A stretch of DNA of 64,000 nucleotides, taken from Zymoseptoria tritici IPO323. Lineage: Eukaryota > Ascomycota > Dothideomycetes > Mycosphaerellales > Mycosphaerellaceae. Below, piece by piece: positions 47,898-58,473 of the stretch. The notes beneath the pieces are model-generated. The model did not search any database. It was given only the letters and a program-made list of their open reading frames with translations, and was not told the DNA's origin. Within the stretch, counting starts at the first letter, position 1. Each line of letters opens with the position of its first letter. The position numbers were made by a program, and so were the translations under genes. The DNA lies in the NCBI RefSeq assembly GCF_000219625.1, contig NC_018214.1, forward strand, positions 806,001 to 870,000, in the 5' to 3' direction.

Positions 47898-50855
47898 CGT
47901 GCAGGCTGCGTCTCATTCCTAGCGTCCGGCGCTGAGGCTGAACCTGTGACATTGTGGTCGAGTGAAGAGTCGATGCTGGTCTGAAGGTCGGAGGTGCGAC
48001 GTCCGCAGGCTCTTCGGACTTCGCTTGAACGATGTTCTCTTGCTCGGGCTCTTCACTAGTGGGTGAGCTTGAGAGGAACACGTATTTGCTCGCATTCTTA
48101 GGACTCTCGATTGCCTTTTGCGGAGCTTCAGGCCGGGAGAACATTGGTGTCGAGCGTGGCTTGTACGACGGCAAGGACGGTGCTGGTGCAGAAGCTCGGC
48201 TTGGTCCAATGTTATTGGCACCGTCGGGAAGCTCGCGGAGAGGCTGTTTAGGCCTATGTGTCTGCGACCTCGCCAGGACCTGCTTCGCCACGTCGACCCC
48301 AACAGCCGGCACAGTCTTGCCTTTCTTCGCAAAGAAGCTGGCAATCGTTCCTTGACCCTCAATCTGGCGCTTCTTGCCTTTTGGTTCTGGCTCCGCGACC
48401 TGCTTTTCCTTCTCCTTCGCCCGATCATCGACTTTGCGAAGCTGAGCCTGCTCCATAAGCTCGTCGTATCTGGCAGCGACACTCGTGAATCCCACGACAG
48501 GCATGGTCGAAGATGCGGTCGAGAAGCCTTGCGGCTGGTGCATAGTGACAGAAGATGACTGTGCCCAGGTCGTACTTGCGCTGATGAATCCAGTTTGAGC
48601 TGCGTCACGCCTGTCATTGTCCCACTTTGCTAGTCGCTCAGGTGGTTGTTCGCCATTCAGCGGCCAGAAGTTATCCTCATCCCGCTCAAGCCCTTTCTTC
48701 AATTGAGCGACAACAGTTGGTTGGGGACAATCCCGCCTCAGCGTCGTGCTCAAGCTGGTGACCGCTGACAATGCCAAGTTGGGACCATGCTCTTCAAAGA
48801 AGCTTGCAGCTCCGGGCTGTGTGAGGAAAGAAGACATCGTCGTGTCCTCTTTTTGAGTATTCTTGATGGGGCAACTCAAGTACAGCAGAGCCTGTGCTCG
48901 GGTCATTCCGACGTAGAGAAGTCGCCGCTCCTCATCGTTGTCGTCGGCCCGGGAATGCGGTATTGATCCCTCATAGCAAGCGGGTATGAAGACCACTGGC
49001 CACTCCAAGCCTTTCGAAGCATGAATCGTGGAGATGGTGACCTGCTTGACTTGTTCGTCCCCGTCTTTTGCTTTCTGCTCTGAGGCCGCGAGAGAAATGT
49101 TGGCCAGGAAGACAGAGAGCACGTCTTCGGCGGAGTTGTTGCTTTGCTCCATGTCGTCCAGAGTGGGCAAACGATCAGCCTCGGCCATGTCTTTCAGCTT
49201 GCCAGGAGTACTGAGATCTGCTGCCTGTGCCATAAGTTCTTCCACGTTGCTCCATCGAGCCTCATACTCCTTCTCTTCCGGATACTTCGATTTCAGATAA
49301 GCTTGAAACGAGATCTTCTGCGCAATAATGTTGATCAGGTCGACCAGAGACGGTCCCTCACCCCACGACTCCACCTTCTTCTGTCCGCTGAGAATCACGT
49401 TGACAAACGAGGCGAGGCCTTTCCGACAGGGGTCGTTCAACTTGGTCTTCGGAGTCCTTCGGCCTTGTACGGTGTCGATGATGAGCTTCCAGAAAGACAT
49501 TCCTTGCTCGCGAGCTTCCTCTCGCAGCTTCTTCACAGTCTCCTCGCCGACTCTCCGAGGCGGTACGTTGACGATTCTCTCCACTGCCTCGCTGTAATCC
49601 GGCTGACTGATGACTCGAAGATAGTCCACGATGAGTTTGACCTCGACGCGATCGTAGAACCGCAGTCCACCAACCATGCGATACGCTACTCCAGCATTGC
49701 CAAGAGCGGCCTCGATCGCGCGGGAGAGAGCTGCGGAACGAAGCAGGATCGCAAAGTCGTCTGGTTGCATCATGTTCCCGGACATGGCTTGCACTCTTTT
49801 GATCTCTGAAACGAGCCATTCTGCTTCATCATAGGCTGACGGCAACTTGCGAAGCACAGGTCGCATGCCGTACGAATGTGTTGCCTGGAGCTTCTTTGGG
49901 GGTCGTTTCTCATCCTGTTCGATGATCTTTTGGGCAGCATGGAGGATCGCGCCGGATGATCGATAGTTCTCCTCCAGATTTATCGTCAATGTGTCCGGCC
50001 ACTGCTTCTTCATGCGCGTCAAGTTCTTAATCTCCGCTGATCGGAAGCCGTAGATGCTCTGATCTGGGTCGCCGACGATCGTGATGACATTCATCTTCTG
50101 CGAGAACAGAGACCTAGAAAGGGCAGAAGGGTTAGCAATACTTCGGAGGGTGTAAGGACAGGCTGGGATCTGCTGGCATACATCATGTCAAACTGAACGT
50201 TGTTCGTATCTTGGAATTCATCGATGAGGACAGCTTCCACATTTGCTACGCATTGTGGATGGCTTCGTAGCAGGAAGCAGCATCGGAGGAGAATATCGTC
50301 GTAGTCGAGAAGTTTCGAAGCAGCCAGTGTCGCCTCGTACTCATCGTAAAGTCGGTCAAACTCCTGCTCTTCAACCTTCTTTGCTGGCTTCTCTGGATTC
50401 GAGACGATCCCTTTGGCCTTTCGTGATGATATCCTTCCCAAAGCCGAACCCGGTTCAATCGAGAGATCCAGTCTCTTGATTACCCTTTTTAAGATGGCTT
50501 TACTGTCGGCGGAATCGGCAATGTTGAAGTCCTTGTCTAGACCGATGTACTGGCCATAGCTTCTCAGGTACCGCAGTGCCACGGAATGGAATGTCCCCAG
50601 CTTGAGTTGTTTAGCCACATCTGCACCGACGAAGCTCGTAATGCGCTCCTTCATCTCGCTCGCCGCCTTGACGGTGAATGTGCAGACGATGATGTTCCAT
50701 GGTCTCAGCTGCTTGCACGCAACGAGGTAGGCGACGCGGGCGGTGAGAGTCTTGGTCTTGCCGGAGCCTGGAGGTGCGAGGACTTGCAGAACCTCGGCCG
50801 GAGATGCTACGGCGGATCTCTGGGCATTGTTGAGCCCATGTAGGATGTCCTCCAT
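47875..50855 (-). CDS. SRS2: UvrD/Rep-type DNA helicase SRS2
   Basis: Two exons on the minus strand: 50855-50182 and 50113-47875, giving 970 aa. Start at MEDILHGLNNAQRSAV, then motif I VLAPPGSGKTKTLTARVAYL, motif II DEFQDTNNVQFDMM, motif III GDPDQSIYGFRSAEIKNL, ENYRSSGAIL, and STIHASKGLEWPVVFIPACY with RRLLYVGMTRAQ. The junction restores DMMSLFSQKMNVITIVGDPD. The C-terminus has a canonical PCNA-binding box QGTIASFF at about residue 812, and a hydrophobic-then-acidic segment (YVFLSSSPTSEEPE) that could bind SUMO. Srs2 strips Rad51 from ssDNA and limits recombination at forks. The PIP/SIM roles are inferred from yeast Srs2. Confidence 0.92.
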
Positions 50856-51134
50856 GCCCACATCGGGAGTCGTGGTGGTGGTCGAGCAGTGAGATTGGAA
50901 GACGCGAGCTGGAAATCGCGCTATGTCGCCTGGTCACTTGACTTACGGTGGGCCAGAACCTCGAAAAAGACAGACTCGGAGCTCTCCCCACGTTTAGTTC
51001 TACTGCGTCAGCGCCAGGACAGGCGACCCTTGCAGCTTCGAGGTGTGAACAGTTGGACATCTGGACATTGTTGTTCACTTGAGCTCCTAGTCGACACGAC
51101 ATCCACCAGAAGTACAAAAGACACCCAAACCAAC
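50856..51134. promoter_or_regulatory. Shared divergent promoter of SRS2 and FKBP gene
   Basis: 279 bp between divergent start codons. No specific box recognised. Confidence 0.4.
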
Positions 51135-51616
51135 ATGCAATTCACCACCGTCACCGCCGCATTAGGCCTCTTTCTGGCCGGTGTCTCCGCCCTCGACAAG
51201 CCATTGGACATCAAGATCACTCTCTCGAACACATGCGCTGACAACGAGAAGACGAAGAAGGGTACGAGAGTTCTCCTAATGCTGCAACCTCGAGTTCATT
51301 CTGACCTCCACTAGGCGACAAGATTGAAATGCACTACCGCGGTACTCTCGAGGAGACCGGCGCCGAGTTTGATGCTTCATACAACCGTGGCACACCGCTG
51401 CCCTTCACGCTGGGTTCTGGCCAGGTCATCAAGGGATGGGACGAGGGTCTGATCGGAATGTGTGTCGGAGACAAGAGGACGCTCACCATCCAATCTGAAT
51501 ACGCCTACGGAAAGCGCGGAGTGGGACCGATCCCGGCCGACGCGGTGTTGATCTTCGAGACGGAGTTGGTTTCTATCAATGGCAAGGGAGCGGACAAGAA
51601 CCAGGAGGAGCTTTAG
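51135..51616 (+). CDS. FPR2: ER FKBP-type peptidyl-prolyl isomerase (FKBP2/FPR2)
   Basis: Two exons: 51135-51261 and 51315-51616, giving 142 aa. A signal peptide ([19 protein letters not shown]) is followed by a single FKBP domain: [60 protein letters not shown] and [15 protein letters not shown]. Residues of the isomerase/FK506 pocket (Tyr, Asp, Trp of KGWDEGL, Phe) are present. The C-terminus KNQEEL resembles an ER-retention tetrapeptide (xEEL) rather than the canonical HDEL. The protein would assist folding in the ER lumen. Confidence 0.92.
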
Positions 51617-52009
51617 GTGGCATGGTTGGATTAATAAAGCTGCACTATGGCACAAAATGGAGAACGTGAAGGAGGAATAATTTGGATTCGTGCGGTGTCT
51701 GACAGGCGCAGAGAACGACCACATGAGTGGTCAGGACAGGTGACACAGATAGCAACTTCATCTAGATGAAGGCAATGTCGTCCTGGGATCCATATGCGTA
51801 CTGGTAGCAACCGTCCATTTCAGCCATGATGTGTGTTCCGCTGTGGAGTCAATGTTCCGAAACCAAGCTCTTGAAAGTTGAAAGTTGAACAGCTGGCGCG
51901 AAGCTCGAGCACTTCCACGAGTCGACGCGACCTGACTTTGACTTAAGCCTCACCACAACGTCCGCTCCACAACGCCCAACGCGACACACCTCCCAGTTCA
52001 CCGACCAAC
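51617..52009. other. Intergenic, nothing recognised
   Basis: 393 bases between two same-strand genes; promoter of the PQ-loop gene. Confidence 0.35.
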
Positions 52010-52935
52010 ATGGAAGCCCTCGAACAGACCCTCCGCTCCGTGCTCCAACCCATCACGCACAACCTCCCCACCCCACTCACCAATGCCGCAACCCAACTCC
52101 TCGGCGACAGCTGCTACCGCTCCCTCGTCCACAACGTCACCATCTCCGACACGGTCTGCCTCAAACTCGCCATTTCCAAAGCCCTCGGAATCGCCATCAT
52201 TGGCGCCTCATCCATCGTCAAGATCCCGCAACTCCTCAAACTCCTCAACTCCCAATCCGCCGAGGGAATCAGCTTCCTCTCCTACCTCCTCGAAACTGCC
52301 AGCTACCTGGTCACGCTGGTCTACAATGTGCGCAATCAGTTCCCGTTCAGCACGTATGGCGAGACAGCGTTAATCGCCGTGCAAAACGTGGCGATCGCCG
52401 TACTGGTATTGCAGTATTCGGGCAGGGGAGCGGCGGCGGCGGTGTTTGTGGCTGGACTGGCGGCTGCGGGATACGCGTTGTATAACGAGGGGATTGTGGA
52501 TATGGGCATGCTGAAGTATATCCAGGCCGGCGCGGGTCTGTTGGGTGTTGCGAGCAAGTTGCCGCAGATTGTGGCAATTGCACAGCAGGGTGGTACTGGA
52601 CAGCTTTCTGCCTTTGCCGTGAGTGAAAATGCTGTTCTCCGGCATGTCTATGTGATACTGAGGATGGATACTAGGTTTTCAACTATCTCGCTGGCTCGCT
52701 GGCACGCATCTTCACCACGCTGCAAGAAGTGGACGACAAGCTCATTCTATACGGCTTCTTGGTCGGTTTCGCGCTCAACGCCGTGCTTGCTGTACAGATG
52801 ATATACTACTGGAACAGCTCCAGCAGCAAAGACACCACCTCCACAAAGCTGAAGCCGAGCGGAAAGAGAGCGATCGCACATGCATCTGGCGTAGAGAAGG
52901 CAAAGAAGTCGCCCTCGACCAGACGTCGTGGATAA
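52010..52935 (+). CDS. Mannose-P-dolichol utilization defect 1 (MPDU1) homolog, PQ-loop protein
   Basis: Two exons: 52010-52618 and 52675-52935, giving 289 aa. The first PQ-loop is in ASSIVKIPQLLKLLNSQSAE, then GISFLSYLLETASYLVTLVY. The second is in GVASKLPQIVAIAQQGGTGQ, then LSAFAVFNYLAGSLARIFTT and LQEVDDKLILYGFLVGF. Seven-helix organisation with two PQ repeats and this exact second-loop wording identify the MPDU1/Lec35 family. The family is needed for use of dolichol-phosphate sugars in glycan and GPI synthesis in the ER. A Lys/Arg-rich cytosolic tail follows the last helix. The 56-nt intron has agreeing phase. Confidence 0.9.
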
Positions 52936-53003
52936 CGCAGCAATGAAGCTGTGGCCTTGAATACACAGATTTACCTTCAAATCTGCCCGTTACACAAATC
53001 TCA

Positions 53004-54723
53004 TCACCCCTTCCCTCTTGCCAATTCCTCCCTCGCCGCATCCAGCTCCGCGTCCGACGGCATATTGACAATCATCAAATAAAGCACATCCTCCTTGAAG
53101 ACACGTTTGGCCGTCTTTCTCAATTTCCTCTCCCGCCGAGTGACATTCTTGCCCGAATGCACATACGTCCCTCCTGAAGGCCCCGCCACTGCTCGGAAGC
53201 CTGCTCCATCATAACCTTGCACGTCCGCGGACTCGGTCACATACCCATGGCGAGGCTCCCTACCACGTGCGATGCGTCGCATGTCTTTCGCCGACTGCTT
53301 GTTGGCACGACGCTCCTCCTTTCTCAGTCGAGGCGTTATGGTCCCGCCCGAAATGAGAGCAACTAAGCCGCCGGAGTACATTGCGTGCTCTGCGTTTGCG
53401 GCTCCAGTGGGAGGTTGATAGTCGCCCTGCGGGATAACAAGACTAGAAGGAGGAGCTTGCTTGGCCTGATGAATGTGTCAGCTTGTGAAATGATCTTCGC
53501 CGTGCGTCTCGCACTTACAAACGACATCTGCGCTCTTCGATCGATGTAGTCCGCCACGAATTTCTTCGCGTCCTTCGACTTGTCCTTGAAACTTTCGGGA
53601 CCTTCCTGGGCGAGTTTGTGGTCGAGGTCAGGATATATCAAGGGCGCTGCTTCTGGCATTTGCAGGGCGCCTCTTGTGGTATCGCTGGCGACACGCAAGT
53701 TGCTCATTTGATCGCTCATGCTGCGACTGCTCTTTCCCTCTGCATTGCATGAGCGTTGCTTTGTGACTTTGGCCATCGCGCGATAGGTCGAGAGGTTCAC
53801 GGTCTCGGCCGAGATGGGCTGAGCGTCGGTGGCTTCAGAAGCTTTGTAGCGGACGATCATGGCGAACAGTCCTGCTGGTCTCTGCGAGGCTATCAGATTC
53901 TCTTATACCTGCAAACAGCACGGCAGGCAGCATGGCTTACGAAAAGTGTCTCATTGACCCGGTCGAGGAAGTTGTTCGTTCTGTACCGAGCCCGCATCTC
54001 GCTTCCGACTTTGGCGCCAACCTCCACTGCAGCACACACGACCATCGCGATAATCGACGGCGCGAAGCCGGCGATACCAGCCGATATGCCGATGACGTCG
54101 AATATGGGTGATGCTTGCGAGGACTTGTGGAAGTTCTTGAGAAACGTGAGGAACGTCTCCTGATCGATGCCGGTTTCTGCAAGAGCTGGAGCGTACGCTC
54201 GAACAAAGCCTCGGGCTTTCTTGTGTGGCCGGCGCTGTGGAAGAATCACTGGACAAGGGAGTGGTTGGCGAACGAAAGGTGTCCCGCTTGAGGTGGTGGG
54301 CTGCAAACGAGAGGACACTGCGATCTCTTGGACAAGCTCGTTTGTGGTTTCGCGACTGGCGTCGGCTGTGATTGTCTCGTAGCTTGGAGGCTCGTCGCTA
54401 TCCGAATGCGTTACTGCTTCGTCCGACGCCCATGCCTCATCATCGCTATCATCTCCGAGGGACGAGTCGTAGTCTGAGTCCGTGTCTATTTCGTATTGGA
54501 CCGGATCCTTTGCATCCGGTGGAAACGGGTCGCTGACGGATTCTTGCTGGCCAGTTGTGTCCTCATACGATGGAAGCGGGTCACTATGCGCATGCGCTTG
54601 ACTTGGGCCTTGCGGTACCTCGATAGAAGCCTCTCGAGATCGCTTTTGTTCCTGACGATGCTTACGGTACTCAGATACCAGGCCGACTCCTTGACCGATT
54701 GCTCCCGAGATCAGGTTGGGCAT
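53004..54723 (-). CDS. Hypothetical fungal protein, 535 aa, three exons
   Basis: Exons on the minus strand: 54723-53941, 53881-53519, 53465-53004. Three separate open frames join into one protein: MPNLISGAIGQGVGLVSEYR, an acidic Ser-rich linker with PPSYE-type motifs, RPHKKARGFVRAYAPALAET, GIDQETFLTFLKNFHKSSQA, and a hydrophobic glycine-rich stretch (IFDVIGISAGIAGFAPSIIA). The junction RYRTNNFLDRVNETLF-RPAGLFAMIVRY matches a pattern I recall from related ascomycete hypothetical proteins. The C-terminal part is basic (RREAKLRK-like segments). No function is known to me. The central hydrophobic region could insert in a membrane. Confidence 0.75.
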
Positions 54724-55244
54724 TCTTTCGTTTTCAGGCCCTGTTGTGGAACAGCAAGATGTAGTCCAAGTGGATCAGACCCAAGAAAGAAAATGGAAAG
54801 CGAGAGGGGGTGATTGCGAGACTCTATATGTACAACCTGCCATATGTCCGCTGACGGAGTATATGTACTGTCATCAGAGCTCAGCCTTCGACCTATCTTA
54901 CTGCATATCAGGAATGTAGTACCTTGATGCGAGAAAATCACCAGCTGGCCAGCATTGTTCCGCTAGCGATGAGCACAGGTCCCGCGCTCCGGACTGTAGG
55001 TATGAAATTCACACTCTTCTGCTGCAATGTTGCTGGGCTGAGCAGAGTTGTCCTCAGTCAGATTCCTGACGCCTGAACTGTTGGAAGTGGTCGCTCGCTA
55101 GCGCCCCGCGCTAAGTGTACCCGAACGGTGATAGCGCCTTTGCGTTCAGAGGACCGCATTTCATCAGTCGTCGACCCGCCCTCTTGACGATCTCCTCTCA
55201 TATCACACCCAATCGCTGCCACCACTGGCTGCGTCAACGTTATC
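54724..55244. promoter_or_regulatory. Divergent intergenic region upstream of MED8
   Basis: 521 bases between divergent starts. No motif recognised. Confidence 0.35.
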
Positions 55245-56060
55245 ATGGCACTCCCACCAGAGCACTTCAAGGCGCTCGATCAGCTGCGATTGCGTCTGTC
55301 ACAGCTCTCCACCTCGATCGGATTGCTTCGGAATGAACTAGAGAGGGAGCAACCGCTTCCCACGTGGTAGGCTTTGTCGACGTCCATCTCACTCACGAAA
55401 GGTAGGCTAAGGTAAGTGGCTAGGCCTGAACTCCAGACAGCTGCCTCCAGCCTAGGGAGCAATCTCCAGAACCTTGCCGCAACTCTGAGCTCGCAGCGCC
55501 AGCTGTTCTCGTCCGAACACGCGTATCCGCTCCCCGACTTTCCCGGGCATACTCAAGAAGGTCTACTGCAACAGCTGCTGCGGAAGAAGCTCGATCCCAA
55601 GGCTGAGGCTTGGATCAGCGAATCGTTGGAGGGAGACAAGAAGACGCAAAATGGAACGGCGGAGGAGGAAGCCACCCTGAGCTCGGAGGATACTATGGCA
55701 CTTTGGAGCTGGGCAGGTAACGCAATCGGCGAGATGCGAACCGAAATGGAAGATTCTGGAGCATTTCGGGACGACTACACTCTGGCGGAGCGGCAGGCGG
55801 GCATTTCCAGCGTAGTCACAGGGATCAGGCGGAAACTGGGCCGGGACATGGACAGCGAGGACGAGGACGACGATGAAGACGACGATGGGAACATGGACAC
55901 GAAAGACGAGGAGTTGAAAGATGGACACGAAGCAGACGCCAGTCCCTCTCAAAGCGCGAGCCTGGAAGGGTTCAATCCCACGGCACCACCGATTCCGTTG
56001 GACACTCTATTGCGCTTCGCTACCGGCTCGAATCCTCTGCAGGCCGGATCGGGTCTTTGA
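55245..56060 (+). CDS. MED8: Mediator complex subunit 8
   Basis: Two exons: 55245-55366 and 55424-56060, giving 252 aa. The N-terminus (LPPEHFKALDQLRLRLSQLS then STSIGLLRNELEREQPLPTW) and the next block (LQTAASSLGSNLQNLAATLS, then FSSEHAYPLPDFPGHTQEGL) are the MED8 helices and TBP-binding region as seen in filamentous fungi. A low-complexity acidic stretch follows. It ends PLDTLLRFATGSNP, the typical C-terminal helix. MED8 sits in the Mediator head and links activators to RNA polymerase II. Intron 57 nt, phase agreeing. Confidence 0.9.
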
Positions 56061-56647
56061 AAAGACGTTGGCATCTGCATGACAATTTGACTACGTTCAC
56101 CAGAGAATCCTACATGAGTTCTCCACATTGGCTCACTCCTGCACGCTGTGGATTTTGAGCGCTTTCAGACCGTAGCCACATGCATAACCAGTTCACGCTC
56201 ACAACACTTACGGCAGGTGCTCGCAGCAGGTACCTCCGTGCTTCTGCTCAAACTGCGCCGACTGAGCTAATGGAGAGAAGCATATAGATCGATAACGGCG
56301 CGCAAGGTTGGTGAGCTCGGATCGAAATCCGTTCTGTGACAGCGCCACGGTCCTATCGGTAATTTGATAACTCGTCGTCGCTTAGATTTGACTAGACAAA
56401 ATGCACCTAGGTAGCTTGGAGTGCGCAGTGTGAGCGGAAGCACGGAGGTATGTGGTTCGATCCAGTTTCACACGCCTTTCACATGAAGAACTCGACCAGC
56501 CTCACATGCCTGAAGACTCGCATGGTCGCAGCTTCGAATATTGAGTATCAGGCATATGGCTGGCTTATGCTATCACTCTTCTTCACAAGGCCTCAGCTGC
56601 CTGACGCCTTGTTCGTTGCATGGTATTGTCTTCACGCATAAGAGGTG
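56061..56647. other. Intergenic with copy 1 of a dispersed hairpin repeat
   Basis: 587 bases without a gene. It holds a 32-bp segment (56412-56443) matched at 61645-61676, and a short hairpin. Confidence 0.4.
56412..56473 (+). repeat. Dispersed hairpin repeat, copy 1
   Basis: TAGCTTGGAGTGCGCAGTGT... matches copy 2 at 61645 in 27 of 32 positions, all five differences being transitions. GTGTGA at 56428 pairs with TCACAC at 56468. It contains GGTTCGATCC, like a tRNA B box, but the arms of a tRNA do not form. Confidence 0.5.
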
Positions 56648-57649
56648 ATGTATCTACCTCCAGACATCCAAACCCTCACCACATCGCCAGCAGCAACATC
56701 AACATCGACCGCTCTCTCCCCGTGCCACCTACATACCATGGCGATGGCACCACCGCCAGCGCCATCTCCTCGGGCTGGACGACGGAGAGCCTTCCCTCTC
56801 GAAATGCTTCCAGCTGAGCTGAGGGATCTTATATACAGCTTCACAATCGCCGACAAACTCGAGCCCTGGCCATTGGCCAAATGTCGCAAACGAGGTTGGT
56901 ATTTCAAGGCAAATTCACACATCATTCCCGTCAACCTGCTCTGCGTGAGCCATCGGATCCGCCAAGAAGTCACCACCGTGATGCATTCACATGCCTTGTT
57001 CATCGTGGAGCATCTACCCATCTTCGACCGACTCGTCCAAAGCAGACCGCTGGGCAGCTCTCTCCGACGTCTAAGCATAGGACTGAGCCACGAGGGGTTC
57101 TTCCGTCTGTTTGGACACAGTTTCCGCGACGGAGACATCGAAGAGGGTTGGTTCGGCAACAGCAGTAGCCATTTCACGCCAAGCCCACGGCCTACCGTGC
57201 AGTTCCTTCAGCATATGGACCTCAAGCAGCTGGTGCTGGTGATCTCGCCTCCGCCGCGGTCCGGAGAATACCCATACACAGTCTGCCAGAGGAGCATAGT
57301 CGACAAGATCTTCGAGGAAGCGTTTCCGTGGGTGAGCGGACTTCCCGTCACGGTCATGGGATGGGTCATGCAGTATCAGAAGGAAGAATTCGAAGCCAAG
57401 TGTACTCGTGCACGACAGCAATATCTCAAATGGTACGAAGACTGGGCCTATGAAGGCGAAACCACTCCATTGGTGAGCTACCATGAGTGGGAAGACGACG
57501 ACGGTGGGGTGAGTCTTGTGCCGTCGGTGGGCAATGAGGAGAGTGAAGTATTGGAGGAGTTTCCGCCAAGATGCGCGTGCGAGCACAGCTGCGACTACGA
57601 TTTGTGGTCCCCATGGACGAAGGGGCACGAGAATGAGGGTGTTGTCTGA
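56648..57649 (+). CDS. 2EXR/F-box-like domain protein, 333 aa
   Basis: Single exon. RRRAFPLEMLPAELRDLIYS then VNLLCVSHRIRQEVTTVMHS is the 2EXR/F-box-like signature found in large families of Dothideomycete proteins. The remaining sequence contains aromatic and acidic stretches (WYEDWAYEGETTPLVSYHEW). The start is uncertain: ATG at 56648 gives MYLPPDIQTL; an in-frame Met some 30 codons later (MAMAPPPAP) would also leave the domain intact. No targeting signal. Function unknown; an E3 ligase adaptor role would be inference. Confidence 0.7.
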   Translation: MYLPPDIQTLTTSPAATSTSTALSPCHLHTMAMAPPPAPSPRAGRRRAFPLEMLPAELRDLIYSFTIADKLEPWPLAKCRKRGWYFKANSHIIPVNLLCVSHRIRQEVTTVMHSHALFIVEHLPIFDRLVQSRPLGSSLRRLSIGLSHEGFFRLFGHSFRDGDIEEGWFGNSSSHFTPSPRPTVQFLQHMDLKQLVLVISPPPRSGEYPYTVCQRSIVDKIFEEAFPWVSGLPVTVMGWVMQYQKEEFEAKCTRARQQYLKWYEDWAYEGETTPLVSYHEWEDDDGGVSLVPSVGNEESEVLEEFPPRCACEHSCDYDLWSPWTKGHENEGVV

Positions 57650-58473
57650 GCCACGAACGTTTCTCTCGGCGCGAGGCAGTCTTTTCCAATGGTGTTCGCG
57701 CTGTGCGTATGAAGGTACAGCGCGCGGGTGAGCGACAAAAGTGTTTTCTTGCCTGTTCATTCTTCCAAAAGCGAGGCATTTCTTGAACATCAATTAATTA
57801 CTTCTGACACTTTACATTAACGGGGTCTCTTTTCGGTCGTGAGCGTTCGTCTACTAAGCCCTGCATGCACATTTACTGGACCATACATGCACGTTCACCT
57901 GGCCGTACATGCTTTGCGGCCATGTAGTTGTGAGGACAAGCGAGCTGGTCAGCGTGTCGAGTCGTGCACAAACGCTTTGCTGGTCGTGTACGCTTTTCTG
58001 GTCGGAAGGACAACACATGAGGACATTGATGGTCATTGAGTCTGGGAGGATAGACTGTCGAGCATGTCATCTGTATTGTACGCGGCGGCAAGGCTTTTTG
58101 TCGAGAATGCAAATCCCTCTGCTTTTGCAAACGAGGATTCCTCGACGCCGACTGAATCTTTTGGCCGCATCCTTCCTCCATCTTGTTCCACACATCACAT
58201 CCATCGGACCACCGATCAATATCACGCACGTGCAATTCCATTGCTAACGCTGAAAGCGGCGCAAGAAGGCGTTGCTACGATGTGGTCAAGATATCAGAAA
58301 GCGCGAATTGCTGAACTTGGTCAAGCCCCTTGCCTGGGCAACTTCACCCCGAGGTTTCCTCACATGAGCTTCAACAAAACACGACCACAGAAAAGATCAC
58401 AGGACCCGACTGCGTGATTTATATCAAGAGAACTATTGCTAAGCCTGCATCCTACATCCCATGACCCGGCAGC
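57650..58473. other. Intergenic, nothing recognised
   Basis: 824 bases between two same-strand genes. Around 57840-57990 there are several short GT/CA-rich repeated phrases (ACATGCACG, ACATGC). No gene or RNA seen. Confidence 0.35.

Noticed and set aside
56444..56466. tRNA-like B box (GGTTCGATCC) near 56454
   Set aside because: Flanking bases do not form a T-arm or acceptor stem and no proper A box lies at the right distance, so no tRNA was called.
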